From the NCBI GenBank assembly GCA_013407085.1, contig JACCGJ010000677.1:41399-105398 (forward strand): a stretch of DNA of 64,000 nucleotides, in the 5' to 3' direction. A model generated the notes under the pieces. It saw only the letters and a list, made by a program, of their open reading frames with translations. It did no database searches and was not told the DNA's origin. Position 1 is the first letter of the stretch. Every line of letters starts with the position of its first letter. Made by a program: the position numbers and the translations under genes. Positions 26,101 to 38,100 of the stretch are shown in pieces. Source of the DNA: Atriophallophorus winterbourni (Eukaryota > Platyhelminthes > Trematoda > Plagiorchiida > Microphallidae).

Positions 26101-29100
26101 AAGCTGCACTGGCTCTTACCTTAGATAGTCTATCTATTGATGTTTGCTGTTTATCGGAAACGCGCTTATATGATCCGTCCATAATTACTGAACTTACTGC
26201 CCCAAACCTTTCAACTCGCTACTTTTTGCGCTGCTCTGGTGATTCTGTAGCTGCAATCTCAGGACAGGCGGGTGTTGGTATAGTGTTGAATTCACGTGCC
26301 GAATCATGTCTAATCGATTGGATTCCTTGGAATAGCAGGATGTGCGCAGTTAGATTAGCCACTAATATTAGACCAAACTCAAAATCTTCTAATCGGAGAT
26401 GCTTGTTCATTGTAGCAACTTACGCTCCGACTAACACGAATTCCGACGACGAGAAGAACGCCTTCTACGACGAACTTCATTCTATTTTGCGACGTGCAAA
26501 AAGCTCCGATATTGTTGTCTTAGCGGGAGATATGAATGCCAAACTGGGTCGCTTAGATACATCTGAATCACAATTAGGTGGCATGTTTGGTCTTGAAAGC
26601 CAACGCACAGATAATGGTGAACGGTTTATCCAATTCTGTGCACAATCTCGATTATTCATTAGCAGCACTTCCTTTCGCCATAAAAGATGTCAAATTACCA
26701 CATGGCGCTCGCCGGATGGAAGCCAACCTTCGGCCCAAATCGACCATATCGCCATAAGTGCTCGCTGGAGAGGTTGCATTGAGGACTGCCGCTCTTTTTG
26801 GAATACCTGCGTAGACTCAAATCATGCTCTTGTGCGATGTAGGTTCTCGTTAAAGTTCTCCGGTACGAAGCCTTCAAATGGGAAACGCATTGTGGTCGAA
26901 AAATTCTCTCTGCCTGCAGTTCAAGACATTTATAGGACCACCTTGAGTAACTCACTCCCAGTTGCTCAGTGTGCAACTGCCGATGAAAGGTGGAACAAAA
27001 TAGCAGGGATTATGCGAGCCGCTGCAATAACAGCCTGTGAGACTGCACGGCCAACCCAAAAGTCCCATTGGATTTCACAGCACTCTATAGAAATTCTTCA
27101 CCAGCGACGCCAAATACCTCATGGTCCTGGACACAACACAGAGCGTAGACGCGTGAGGAATGAACTTAAACGGAGCTTAAGACGAGACAGAGAAAGGTGG
27201 TGGCTAAATAAGGTCGAAGAAATGGAAATAGCAAATAATGCGGGTAACGTGCGAAAACTCTTCCAACTTATTCGATCGACTGGGCCTACGAAAAAAGGAG
27301 TGAGTGAGACTATCGCTGAAATAGACGGTACTCTTATCACTAATAAGAATCGCCGCCTCTCACGTTGGGCCGAACATTTTGAAGAACAATTCAGCTGGTC
27401 GCATGCAACAGCATCTTTCCCTCATTTGAAGCAGTGTGATCCTTGGTCTGTTAGCGTAGATCCCCTAATGATTTAGAAATTAAAGCATGTATCGAATCCA
27501 TGAAACGATTCAAAGCTGCTGGCCCCGATGACATACCGCCTGTTTTGTTCAAAGAAGGTGGTCAAGTCCTAATCAGCACATTAGGAGATCTCCTCCGTGA
27601 AGTGTGGATGTCAGAATCCGTCCCTCCGAGTTGGGGCGAATCGGTTATCATACCTATATTTAAAAAAGGTGTGCGAAGCTCATGCTCTAATCATCGTGGG
27701 ATAAGTCTCACTCCCATCATTACGAGATTATTAGCGTCCATATGTCTTCGAAGATTAACGTCGCATAGGGAATCACAGATCCGAGAGCAGCAAGCTGGCT
27801 TCCGGCCTGGCAGAGGCTGTGTCGATCACATTTTTACTCTTCGACGGATCTTAGAACTGCGGCACACTTATCGACAGCCGACAATAGCCATCTTTTTAGA
27901 CTTCAAAGGAGCATTTGATTCAGTCGATCGAAATGTCCTGTTTAACACCTTGTGTGCAAAGGCGTTCCGCAAAGTATGTCAACATACTACGTGCACTTTA
28001 TGCTCATACATCCGGATGCGTTAGGGTTTACAACGAAGTCTCACCCAAATTCCACACTACAAGTGGCGTCCGACAAGGATGCCCGATTTCTCCGTTTTTG
28101 TTCAATTTTGTAATTGATGCAATTATGGAGTTGTGCAACGATGGTGCCCCAGCTTTCGGAGTTCACATAATGCCAGGCGTCAAGCTTCTCGACTTGGATT
28201 ATGCTGATGATATAGTTCTGCTCTTTGACTCGTACACAGATGCACAGGCGATACTGAACAAGCTATCTAGTATTGTGCCCGCATTTGGAATGCGTTTTGC
28301 ATCCTCTAAGTGCAGTGTTCTGCTGCAGGATATCGACATATCGAACAGCACTTTATTACTTGACAATCAGGCTCTTGAAATTGTAGATCGTTTTACGTAT
28401 CTCGGTAGTTGTATCAATAATGCTGCATCGTTAGATGACGAGGTCTCGGCACGCATTTCTAAAGCGACCGTAGCATTCCGAAACCTAGGTCACCTCTGGC
28501 GTCAGAAAGGACTGTCTCTGCTACTCAAGGGTAGAGTCTATAAAGCGACAGTTCGGGCTGTGTTACTATATGGGTGCGAAACCTGGACCTTACGTAAAGA
28601 ACACATTCAGCGTCTCCAAGTATTTGACAACCGGTGTCTCCGCAGCATTCTAGGAGTTAGCTGTTACAATCGCATACGCACCGATGCTCTCCGAAGTAAG
28701 TTCTTGGGTAGTAATGTCGATATAGAGAAGCAGATCAACCTGCATAGGTTACGCTGGCTGGGTCACGTTTTACGGATGCCGGACCACCGACTTCCGAAAC
28801 AGATTCTTTTTGCGACGCCACATCCTGATTGGCGTAAATCTCGGGGTGGCCAAACCGTCACATGGCATAGGCAGTTAAAAACCCTTACTAGTAACCTTTC
28901 CAAAGTAGGCGCAGCGCGTCTTCCAGGCTGGTGTCCCCGCGATCAGATATCGCAGTGGTTAGTTACGCTTCAGGATATGTCCCGAAACCGTGTTCAATGG
29001 CGGTCTTGCACTAAGCATCCTCTTGGAGTGTTTGCTTAACCTTGTATGTTGTCAAGCGGAGTGACGAGAAAAGCGTGTTATGATGCATGACAGTGAAAGC

Positions 29101-32100
29101 CGCAAGGAAGCTGCCGTGCTGATGTCGCTCTACTCGTTCACGAAACTTGTTTGAATGTATGTCCCATTCGAGGTGTAGGCACCTCTCCCCAGTTTGTTTG
29201 TGCTTACTCTTCTATAGAATCCGTAGCAATTTAAGTCCCACCCTTCCCCATCTTTTAGGATTTACTTTTTCATGGTTGTATGGCAGTTAAGCATTCGGTA
29301 CGTGCTACCGATGTATTGCTGTCTCTGATGATGATGATGATGGACATCCAGGTATCAATCGCATGAAGGCACTAGCACGAAGTTATGTTTATTGGCCTGG
29401 ATTGGATCAGCAGATTTCAGATTTAGTACGCAATTGTTCTAAGTGTCAATTGTCAGCAAAATCTCCACCCAAATCAGTTTTGTTTTCTTGGCCTCCACCT
29501 CAATCTCCCTGGTCACGTTTGCATATCGACTTTGCAGGACCAATAGATGGTCGACAGTACTTAATCCTTGTCGATGCCTACAGCAAATGGCCCGAAATAT
29601 TTTCCATGGACCGTATAACATCTGAAGCCACCATCATGAAACTTCGTCATATTTTCAGTCGTTTCGGCGTTCCAGACATTTTGGTGTCAGATAACGGTAC
29701 TGCTTTCACCTCCGCAATTTTTGCCGAGTTCTGTCAACTCAACAACATACAACACATCCGTTCACCGCCGTATCACCCGCAATCCAACGGGCAGGCAGAA
29801 CGTTTTGTTGACACATTCAAACGAGCCATCTCTAAACTCAGGGGAGAGGAGACCATACCAGAAATCATAGAAACATTCCTGATTAACTATAGAGCAACTC
29901 CAAACCCAAACGTTCCGAATAACTGTTCTCCAGCGGAAGCTTTAATGAACAGAAAGTTACGTTTGCCAATTGATGCAATATACCCAGTTGCACCAAAAAC
30001 TATCACCAGGAACACTGCGATGCAAGAACGATTCAATCGTCGTCACAATGCAAAAAAACGAGTGTTTACACCGGGTCAGGTCGTACTTGCGAAGGATTAT
30101 CGTGGAGGTGTTGAGAAATGGACACAAGGTCGTATTCTACGCCGTTCCGGTAATGTAACTTACGACGTCGACGTTCAGTCTTCAGTCTGGGTTCGGCATG
30201 CCAATCAATTATTACCCTCAAATGTGCATACGATGAACAGTCCTAGAAACAATGTTCCACTTGACATTCTCCTCGACACATTCGAACGACGTCCGTCTAC
30301 AAATGTTGCCGCCTCTCCGGAATCTCCTGATTTACGAAATCTTTGTACTCCACGAAGATGGACTGATCGTGTCCGGCATCCCGTTGCTCACATGCAAATC
30401 GACCCAAGGCAACGTTCATACAAGGCAAGAACTCAAAGGGGAGGTGTTAGGAGGGTAACCTCCGAATGTTCATTATGTAATAGTTTACAGCTTACATAAA
30501 ACCTCTTTTCCCTCTTTCAGCTTGCCATTGGTGCTTTTGTACTTCAGCAATAAACTTCCATTACAAATCACTCGTGCTTCCGTCTGAACCAGTCTGTTTG
30601 CGAATCTAGAGTTTTCCCGTGACTGTGAAACATAACAAACGGTAAGTTCTTTTTCTGTGCCATTTGCATTTTCCTCACAACCCCGCTAACTCTTTGTCAG
30701 TTTCATTGCTCTTCCAGATCCCAGTATCGGAAGTCCGTATACACGCAGTTTCAACTGACCCTGTTCCGGAGGATGTGGTGGGTAGCTGTGTCCCGGGTTG
30801 ACGCCCTACCTGTCCAAATGCCACACAAATCCATTGATGGTGCAGGCTAAACGCGAATGAGGCCCGCTATAAGGCCTTGGAAACTCAAACATTTCTATCT
30901 TTGCTTTTTCGACCCACCGCTCTATCTATCCTGCGGTTTGTACAAGCTCTTAGCTTTTTTATACCGTAATACACTATTGAACTATTGATAAAAAACATAC
31001 TTTCCCGTGTGGATATCTAGTGATTTCTTGACAACTTCAACAGTTCCAGATTGTACCACATAAGTAGGTAAACTGTTCCACAGTTGCACATTGCGAACGG
31101 AAAATGCATATTTGCGGCAGTACAACCTGCTATGCTGTTGGTAAAGTTTCGATTGGTGACCTCGCATACAATCATACCTCGCAGGAGAAGGGGCGAGGGC
31201 GAATGGCTGGCGCCTGAAAACCAGTTTGCTTCGGGCAGATGGAGCTCGTTAGCCTTGGAGGGCATTTCATCTAAGGGAAGGAAAACCCTGATTTTAAACC
31301 TCTGCTGGCTTGCGGGATACCCGATCGCGGGAAAGGCTTCGGGAGAAAACCCTGAGGAAAAATCCGCAGCAGAGTCTCGCTGACGGTTAGTTGGTGTACA
31401 CCACCTCTTTCTGGCTACTCCCTGCTGCCTTGCAGGTCGCACTTGGTTGTGCAAAGGCTAGAGAAGATTACTCGAACGAACGCCGAGTGGTGCTGAGGAC
31501 GCCGCTTTGTAGCCAAATTCCCAAGAATCTTCCTTGAAGCCGACTCATCCTCCAGGAGGAGATAGTCGCACAAAAGAAGCAGATAAAGAGCAGGAGAAAC
31601 ATACTGACTCAATATATTGCCATGGTTACTTTGGTGTTCACATTTGAGACTCGCTCAGCTAGTATCGAAAATACCATCTGAACGAGAAAGGACGTTAGCT
31701 GACTTTACCATTAAGATTATTTTTACGCGTTTTCTCCTTGACCAAACCTCATGAAGATTTGAAAAGGTTCTATGGGGAGCGGTTCCGTTCGAAAATGTCA
31801 GTACTCGTTGATTTCCCAATCACTGATTTGAACATTTCCGAATTCGCCTCCCCGATCTGTGAGTTTTGTCTCGTTTTGTTAATTTTCAGTCATTTTTAAT
31901 TTTATCTTTCATAAACAATGTTTTTGTGATTGAGACTTTACGGTGCGTTTGTTACAAATTAGCTTGCCAGTACATTCTTATAGAGAACAGTTAGAACCTT
32001 CGAATTGATATTCCCTAGCAATGTAATAGAAAATGTTCGTGACCGATCGGGGAGAGTAATTTATTGGTAACGTTTCGCTTCTGACGCAGAAGCTTCGTCA

Positions 32101-35100
32101 GACCAAGGGTGTTAGTAAGAACAGCGATCAAGCTTAAATGTCATTCACCTGACCAATCCTAAGCAGATTAAGAACTGCACAGCACATGGTGGATTCTGCA
32201 CTCGTTAAGATAGACAGGCGCGATCATTATCAACTGACGCACCACCACCCCTACGTGCCGTATAATCCCTCAATTATTTTGGTCTTGGCAGGTGTGAATG
32301 GCATTGCTGACCGATTAGCTCGATTGCGTAACGGTGCGCGCACTTAGAGGTCCGCGCGGTAATGTTTATCCGCTGCAAAACCGGATTCCAGATTGTGGAG
32401 ATATCAGCCCCATCTACCTTATTGACTGCATTCTTACCGGCCTTTGTTATCTCAACCGCCTCGGCGTGAAGTCTTTCAATGTAGGGTGTTATTCCCCGCC
32501 TTATCACGTTGACGTTATCAAGATCAACGTTGTGACCTGTTTCCAGCACGTGTTCAGCTAGTGCTGAATCTCTTATCAGTGATTGATATTCACTGGAATT
32601 GCGTGGCTGCTTACCTATTCGATTTTTGCGTTCACTTATCATAGTACTGAGATCTCTGGATGTTTGCCCGATATATACTCCCGAGCAACCCTTGCAGTTT
32701 GCGGAATGCTACGTTCGCTTTAGAAATGCATGCCAAGACCTCGTCATCTAACGCTGCAAATTATTGATACAACTACCGAGATACGTAAAACGATCTACAA
32801 TAAAGTAATAAAGCGCTGTTTGATAAATCGGTGTCCTGTAGCAGAACACTGCACTTATAGGATGCAAAACGCATTCCAAATGCGGGCACAATACTAGCTA
32901 GCTTGTTCAGTGTCGTCTGTGCATCTAAGTACGAGTCGAAGTGCAGAACTATATCATCAACCTTGTCCAAGCCTAGGAGCTTGCCACCTGGCATTATGTG
33001 AACTCCGAAAGATGGGGCTCCTTTGCTACATAATTCTATGATGGCATCAAATATAAAATTGAACAGAAAAGGATCGATCGGACAGCCTTGTTGGACACCA
33101 CTGTATTGGGGAATTTTGGTGAAATCTCGTTGTAAACTATAACGCATCCGGATGTATGAGCATAAATTGCACGCAGTATGTTAGCATACTTTTGCACATC
33201 AAGGTGTTAAACGGGACATTTCGATGAACTGAATCAAATGCTCGTTTGAAGTCTAAAAAATGGCTGCCATTGGCTGTCGATAAGTGTGCCGTAGTTCTAA
33301 GATCTGTCGAAGAGTAACCATGTGGTGGATGTATGAAAGCACAAGCCTGATCCATGCAAAGTTCCACACAGTCAGGACTGCGCGTGGGATAAGATATTGT
33401 CAGGTTGCCCAGGCCTAGACAGATATGACATACATACATACATACTGAGACTAGCTTCGGCTTAGTTTTGGCAAAGTAATCAAAAATTATAACGGCATTT
33501 CAGAAGCTTCCTCTACAGTCGATCTGCATCCTCAAACATCGTTCTTACTGCGTGTAATGCGAATGCGCCTTGACGTGACACCGGGTAATAAGCAAGGAAT
33601 CGTGCAAAGTAATGCTCATCACCTATGATTCTCGACTCCATATTTATCACCAGAAACCCCCGTTTCACATGCCTGCGCATCACTTTGAACGATCTAGCGG
33701 TTAGTAACAAAATAAAATTCTCCAGACAAATCATAACACTTGTGAATGTGCCATATTTATTTTAGTGGCCGACTTCTAGTTGCGTGCTTGCCATTACAGT
33801 TCGCCAACTTACTCATTATTAAATAAGTAGTATGTAATAATATTTGTTTTACTCTTAGGCCAGCAGCAACGCTTACGGTACAACCTGTACGCGGTTTCCA
33901 ACCACAGCGGAAGCGTCTACGCGGGTCATTATACTGCCACATGCAAACATCCCTATCGCAACGAGTGGTATGAGTATAATGATAGTCGGTAAGTCCTATC
34001 ACAAAACTATCTTTGCTATCAGCTAGTGTTACTTGGCCAAAATTTGAGATACTATTTTCTATGAGACCCTTTTTGGGCTGAAATGTTCATCTTATAAATG
34101 GAAAATCCACTTTTATCCTAGTCTACCACACTACATTTCACTCATAATCTTGATGCCATGTTACTTTACGTTTCCCGTCAATCTCAACAATATCGATCTT
34201 ACATATCGACCCAGCTCTTTTCTGTCGTCTGTTAGTGTCTAAATTTTATTACAAGTGTAACGCGTCCATTTTCCAAAGAAATCGTTATCTTGCATCACTC
34301 CAATCTCAGTAAAAAAGCGAATCAGCGTTTGTCGACCAGAATCTGTGGTTTAATTGATGGTGAGCTCAGTGCTTGGGGTTGCTTTGTACTATTCCCAGTG
34401 AACCGGTTTCTTACCTTTGCTGGATGTTTCAGGGCTATATGTTTTACTAAGACATGGACACTGTCTAACTTTCAAACTAAGAATGCGAACTTCAATTAAT
34501 GGTGGAATCATAGACGTGCAAGATCCAACAAAGCTGGCAATGTCCATTGAAAAATTGGTGAGAGAGCATCAACCCATGTGTTTTGTCTGTATATACTTCC
34601 TATTTGTCGTCATTGTTGCCATATTCTTTTCTGATTGGCTGAATTGTGTATTGTATTATGTGGGTTGCTTTATGCAGTTCGCTTCAGTTGTGTGCCGGTG
34701 TTACTGCCTCGCTTTGCTTCTTGTGGGTAAATGGAATTTGACACCATGAAGCGTGAACTGTCTAATGTGTTCTGCTCATACGAGCGGGAACTTTGAGTCA
34801 ACTTATTATCAAGGCATGCACGTCCTAAACTAATAATGCTCCGAATCACGCTTGAAAGAAGTTCCACTGATGGTGCCATCCAGCGTGGTGACTAAACGTG
34901 TTGAACAACCAATGCCAGCTCGGCGAACACCGTTTGAACAACATTCACACCATAAGCTACAAGAACTCTCTTCTTTATCTAAGCCTCAGTGGCACACAAG
35001 TTGGTGGGATACCGAACCACATAAAAAACCCACGAGGCTCGAAAGTCACTTTGAACGATGTTTAACTGATGATGTCATCCAGCCTGATGACGAAACGTCC

Positions 35101-38100
35101 TGAGGAAAAAAATTTACATCTTGGCGAATACCATTTAAACTATGTACACATTCTCCCTCGCACTCGAGAGAGTTTCCAATTCTCTTAAAAGCAGCGCGCT
35201 TGGCTTTTTCGGGCTCATTTGCAACTTAGTATAAATGTCTGTCTCTCCTGCATCGCAACGTATTTTTCACATTTGAGAGAGAAGAACGGTGCTCAAGTGG
35301 ACAGTTAGCTGAAGTTCTTGAATGAGCCACTGTGTTCAAACAGGAAACCCGTACTAATTAAATGTCAGGTGTAGGAGATACTCTTGAAAAGCAGATACAC
35401 CGCTTATATTGTGGTGCTCACATCCCCGTCACTTACACATGATAACCGGTTTCTGGCAGTTTGCCGTCATCAGGTGGTATATGGTATGAAAGCACAAGCC
35501 TGATCCAGGCAAAGTGCCGCACAGTCGAGGACTGCACGTGGGCTAAGATACTGTCAGATATGAGGAAGAAAAAAGAACAGGAAATGGTTGTGAGACTCCA
35601 GCCTGATTCAGCATGGAGCTCACTACCTCTGGCCAATCAATTTAGCACGGTGGAGACAGTAAGACTAGGTTCAATGAGACTTGAAACAGTGGAAGATCCG
35701 TCGACTGTACACTTTCAAGCGTTTCATCAATTGGCCCCGAATCATCATGTGTCTCTCAGGCTTTAGACTTCATACCACCCCATACAACAGTGACTTCAAA
35801 ATCAACCTTTGGTCACCACTGGTTTGGCGAAGCTCTCATCCATCACCACAACAGCAAAACATTGAGCATTGTGTTGCTGTTTTGCTCTGTTTTCGTGCAC
35901 ACCGGTTCGTTGTTTTTTGTTTATTCGATGTCAACCCATCACATAACTGTACATCGAGTCTGGAAGTAATATTCTCTCTCGCAACATTCAAAACAATGAG
36001 CAGTACTTTGTCGGTCCGCTCTTTCTTCAACAGCACTCGTTGTTTCTGACGTTGGAGATGACGCTTCCGATTTGAACTCTAGAGTGAAAGGTCACGAGCT
36101 AGATCTTCCAAGAGCATTCATATCACTTCTAAACAGGTCTTTGTTTCGCGGGCGATGTCCTTATATCCTCATCTCATAAATATAGTGAAATATGGTCGTT
36201 TTTTTATTCGAATGACTCGGTGTAGCCAACATTGTCCGTTCAGTAGGGGTAGCGTATAAGACCAGCTGTGTAGCGCACTGCTGCATCGTTACTGTGTTCC
36301 ATCATAATGTGTTCAAGACTCGATGCTCCATCCATCCATGCATCTAAATTTCCCCCGTGCCTTACATGGATATTCCACATTCCGTCTTCACAGCTAATCT
36401 GCAGTTGCTCCACACATGAGTGTTCAAACGGTGCCAGATACTCTGTCAGTCTAATTATTGATCTCAGTGTCTTGTGAAAGGTTTTACTGTATGATGTGAA
36501 GTGATATATATCAAGTAATTTTCCAGTCAAAGATACTTATGCTCAATAGTTATGATTGGAGTGAAAACAGTCCTTTGGCCAAGAACTGTGGTCTTGTTCA
36601 CGCTGATTGTCAGCCCAAAGTCTTTGCATGCCGATGAAAAGCAGTGTAGTATCGACTGAATCTGATCGTCGGGGCAAATAAAATCCCAAAGAGTCCTTTC
36701 TCTGCTGACGCTTTTGTACATTTCGAAAGGATAACCGTTAAGTTGGACCGAATCCTTCATGACAGAGTGCAAAGCGATAACAGGATTGAGCCGTCTCCGC
36801 TGGAAACTTCTAAGTTTGAATAGCATTTCTCTGCCAGTCTGGTTGAAAGCTTGCACTAACCTAACGTAAACAGTGCAATAAGCTAATCTCGACCTTTCGC
36901 CCCAACTTTTCTTTGGGATATAATGGACAAGAGTACTAAAGAGAAGTTCTATTGTTACTCAACGTTTAACATTTTCGATTTCAAACAGTAAAATCGTGCA
37001 GACCGAGAGTGGAGTGCTGGATGTATCTATTTTTATTTGCTGGGTGTTAGCAACAAACGAGGTTCTGTTAATTTCTATTAACATCTTTCCGGGCTAGATA
37101 GTTTTCGTCATCTGGGAAAAGTCTGTTTCCTTGTCTCGGGTGTTCTACCCTAGGTTTGTTCGTTGGTAAAACCCGTTTGCTCTTGAGTAATGCGCTAATT
37201 TAGTTTCTGGTTTCTGAATGGCACTGTTTGTTTTGGTTCTCTCCGGTTAAGTTGTTACGACCTATTCTGGTAGCAAGTGCATCATCGGGTTGAACTGAAT
37301 TGCATACCCATTGTTCATTGTGTGCGTATCGATTATTTTTCATGGAAGTAACTGCGTAACTATGTGATTTTTCACTTTTTGCTAATCACGTGAACTGAGG
37401 ACATCGTGGTTGCATCATAAATCTCACATAATATTGGAATTCCTTGTGCTTACGTAGGTTTCGGTATCTCGTGCATTTTTTGTACTTAGTCCACCCAAAT
37501 ACTTGTGACAAAGTTGAACGTATTCCGTGATGATCTGTTTGAGTTTTTTGCAATGTGCGCTCCAATCGATTTTCTAATGTGCCACTTCGTTTTATGCGCT
37601 GTTTCGATTACCTCAGAGTATTTTGCGTATTTGTGCTGCTCGTTTGTCGCGGCATACGTTCATGTACTTCGCTTGATCGCTCGATGTTTGGGGCGTCGTT
37701 TGCACCTAAAGATACCTCTCATGGAGAACTTGAACTTAGATGTTCCTAAAATCGATTTAGAACGCAAGCTGGAAAAGAGTAGGGTCGATTTCAATTGGCC
37801 GAGCGAGTGGAACACGTGACATTTCATCACAAAACTGAGTGACACTCTCGTAACTCCAGCTTCTGTTTTACCTAATAGAAAAGGAAAGTTTTGCTGCGCG
37901 AAGTTTGCGGTGTTACATCAACGATTTGTCGAAACACCGTGCACAATAAACAGTAGAAATACTTGAGTCGATCATCCAACTGTGAACTTATGCAAATAAC
38001 ATATCCGACATCTTCCAGTATTCGAGAACCGCTATCTCCGTAACTTTATGAGTGATAACTGATACCACCGAATTCGTAACGTCGCTAGCCGTAATAGTGT

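Larger units (their letters stand above)
25513..29341 (+). mobile_element. RTE-clade non-LTR retrotransposon nested in the integrase gene
   Basis: 3.83 kb flanked by a 7-bp duplication GGACATC (25506-25512 and 29342-29348). Removing it restores the integrase frame. Apurinic endonuclease and reverse transcriptase domains are in the RTE order, and the tail ends in a TGATGATGATGATG microsatellite typical of RTE. Two frameshifts inactivate this copy. The 3' tail sequence (29040-29341) recurs at many other places in the window. Confidence 0.93.
23607..30637 (+). mobile_element. Mag-like Ty3 LTR retrotransposon, RT-deleted, with nested RTE
   Basis: Bounded by two near-identical LTRs (23607-23798 and 30445-30637, TG...CA) with a 4-bp AACG duplication at 23603-23606 and 30638-30641. 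Internal order: gag with two zinc knuckles, aspartic protease, a junction where RT and RNase H should be, then the region before integrase, the nested RTE, and the integrase. Gag resembles the Mag / K02A2.6-like lineage. A purine tract (about 30434-30444) precedes the 3' LTR. Defects: an N-terminal frameshift near 23865, a TAG at 24201-24203, the RT deletion and the insertion. Confidence 0.92.

Noticed and set aside
30719..30790. Possible USP exon after TCTTCCAG
   Set aside because: It has an acceptor-like and donor-like border, but the residues do not fit the USP fold and the real exon at 31757-31858 fits in phase.
31017..31454. 145-codon minus ORF and similar ones at 17480, 38268 and 47884
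   Set aside because: All are frames of the family B dispersed repeat.
32274..32642. 122-codon ORF as a host gene
   Set aside because: It is the C-terminal part of a Penelope-like GIY-YIG endonuclease.
37505..37819. 104-codon ORF
   Set aside because: No recognisable domain or splice context; inside USP intron 11.
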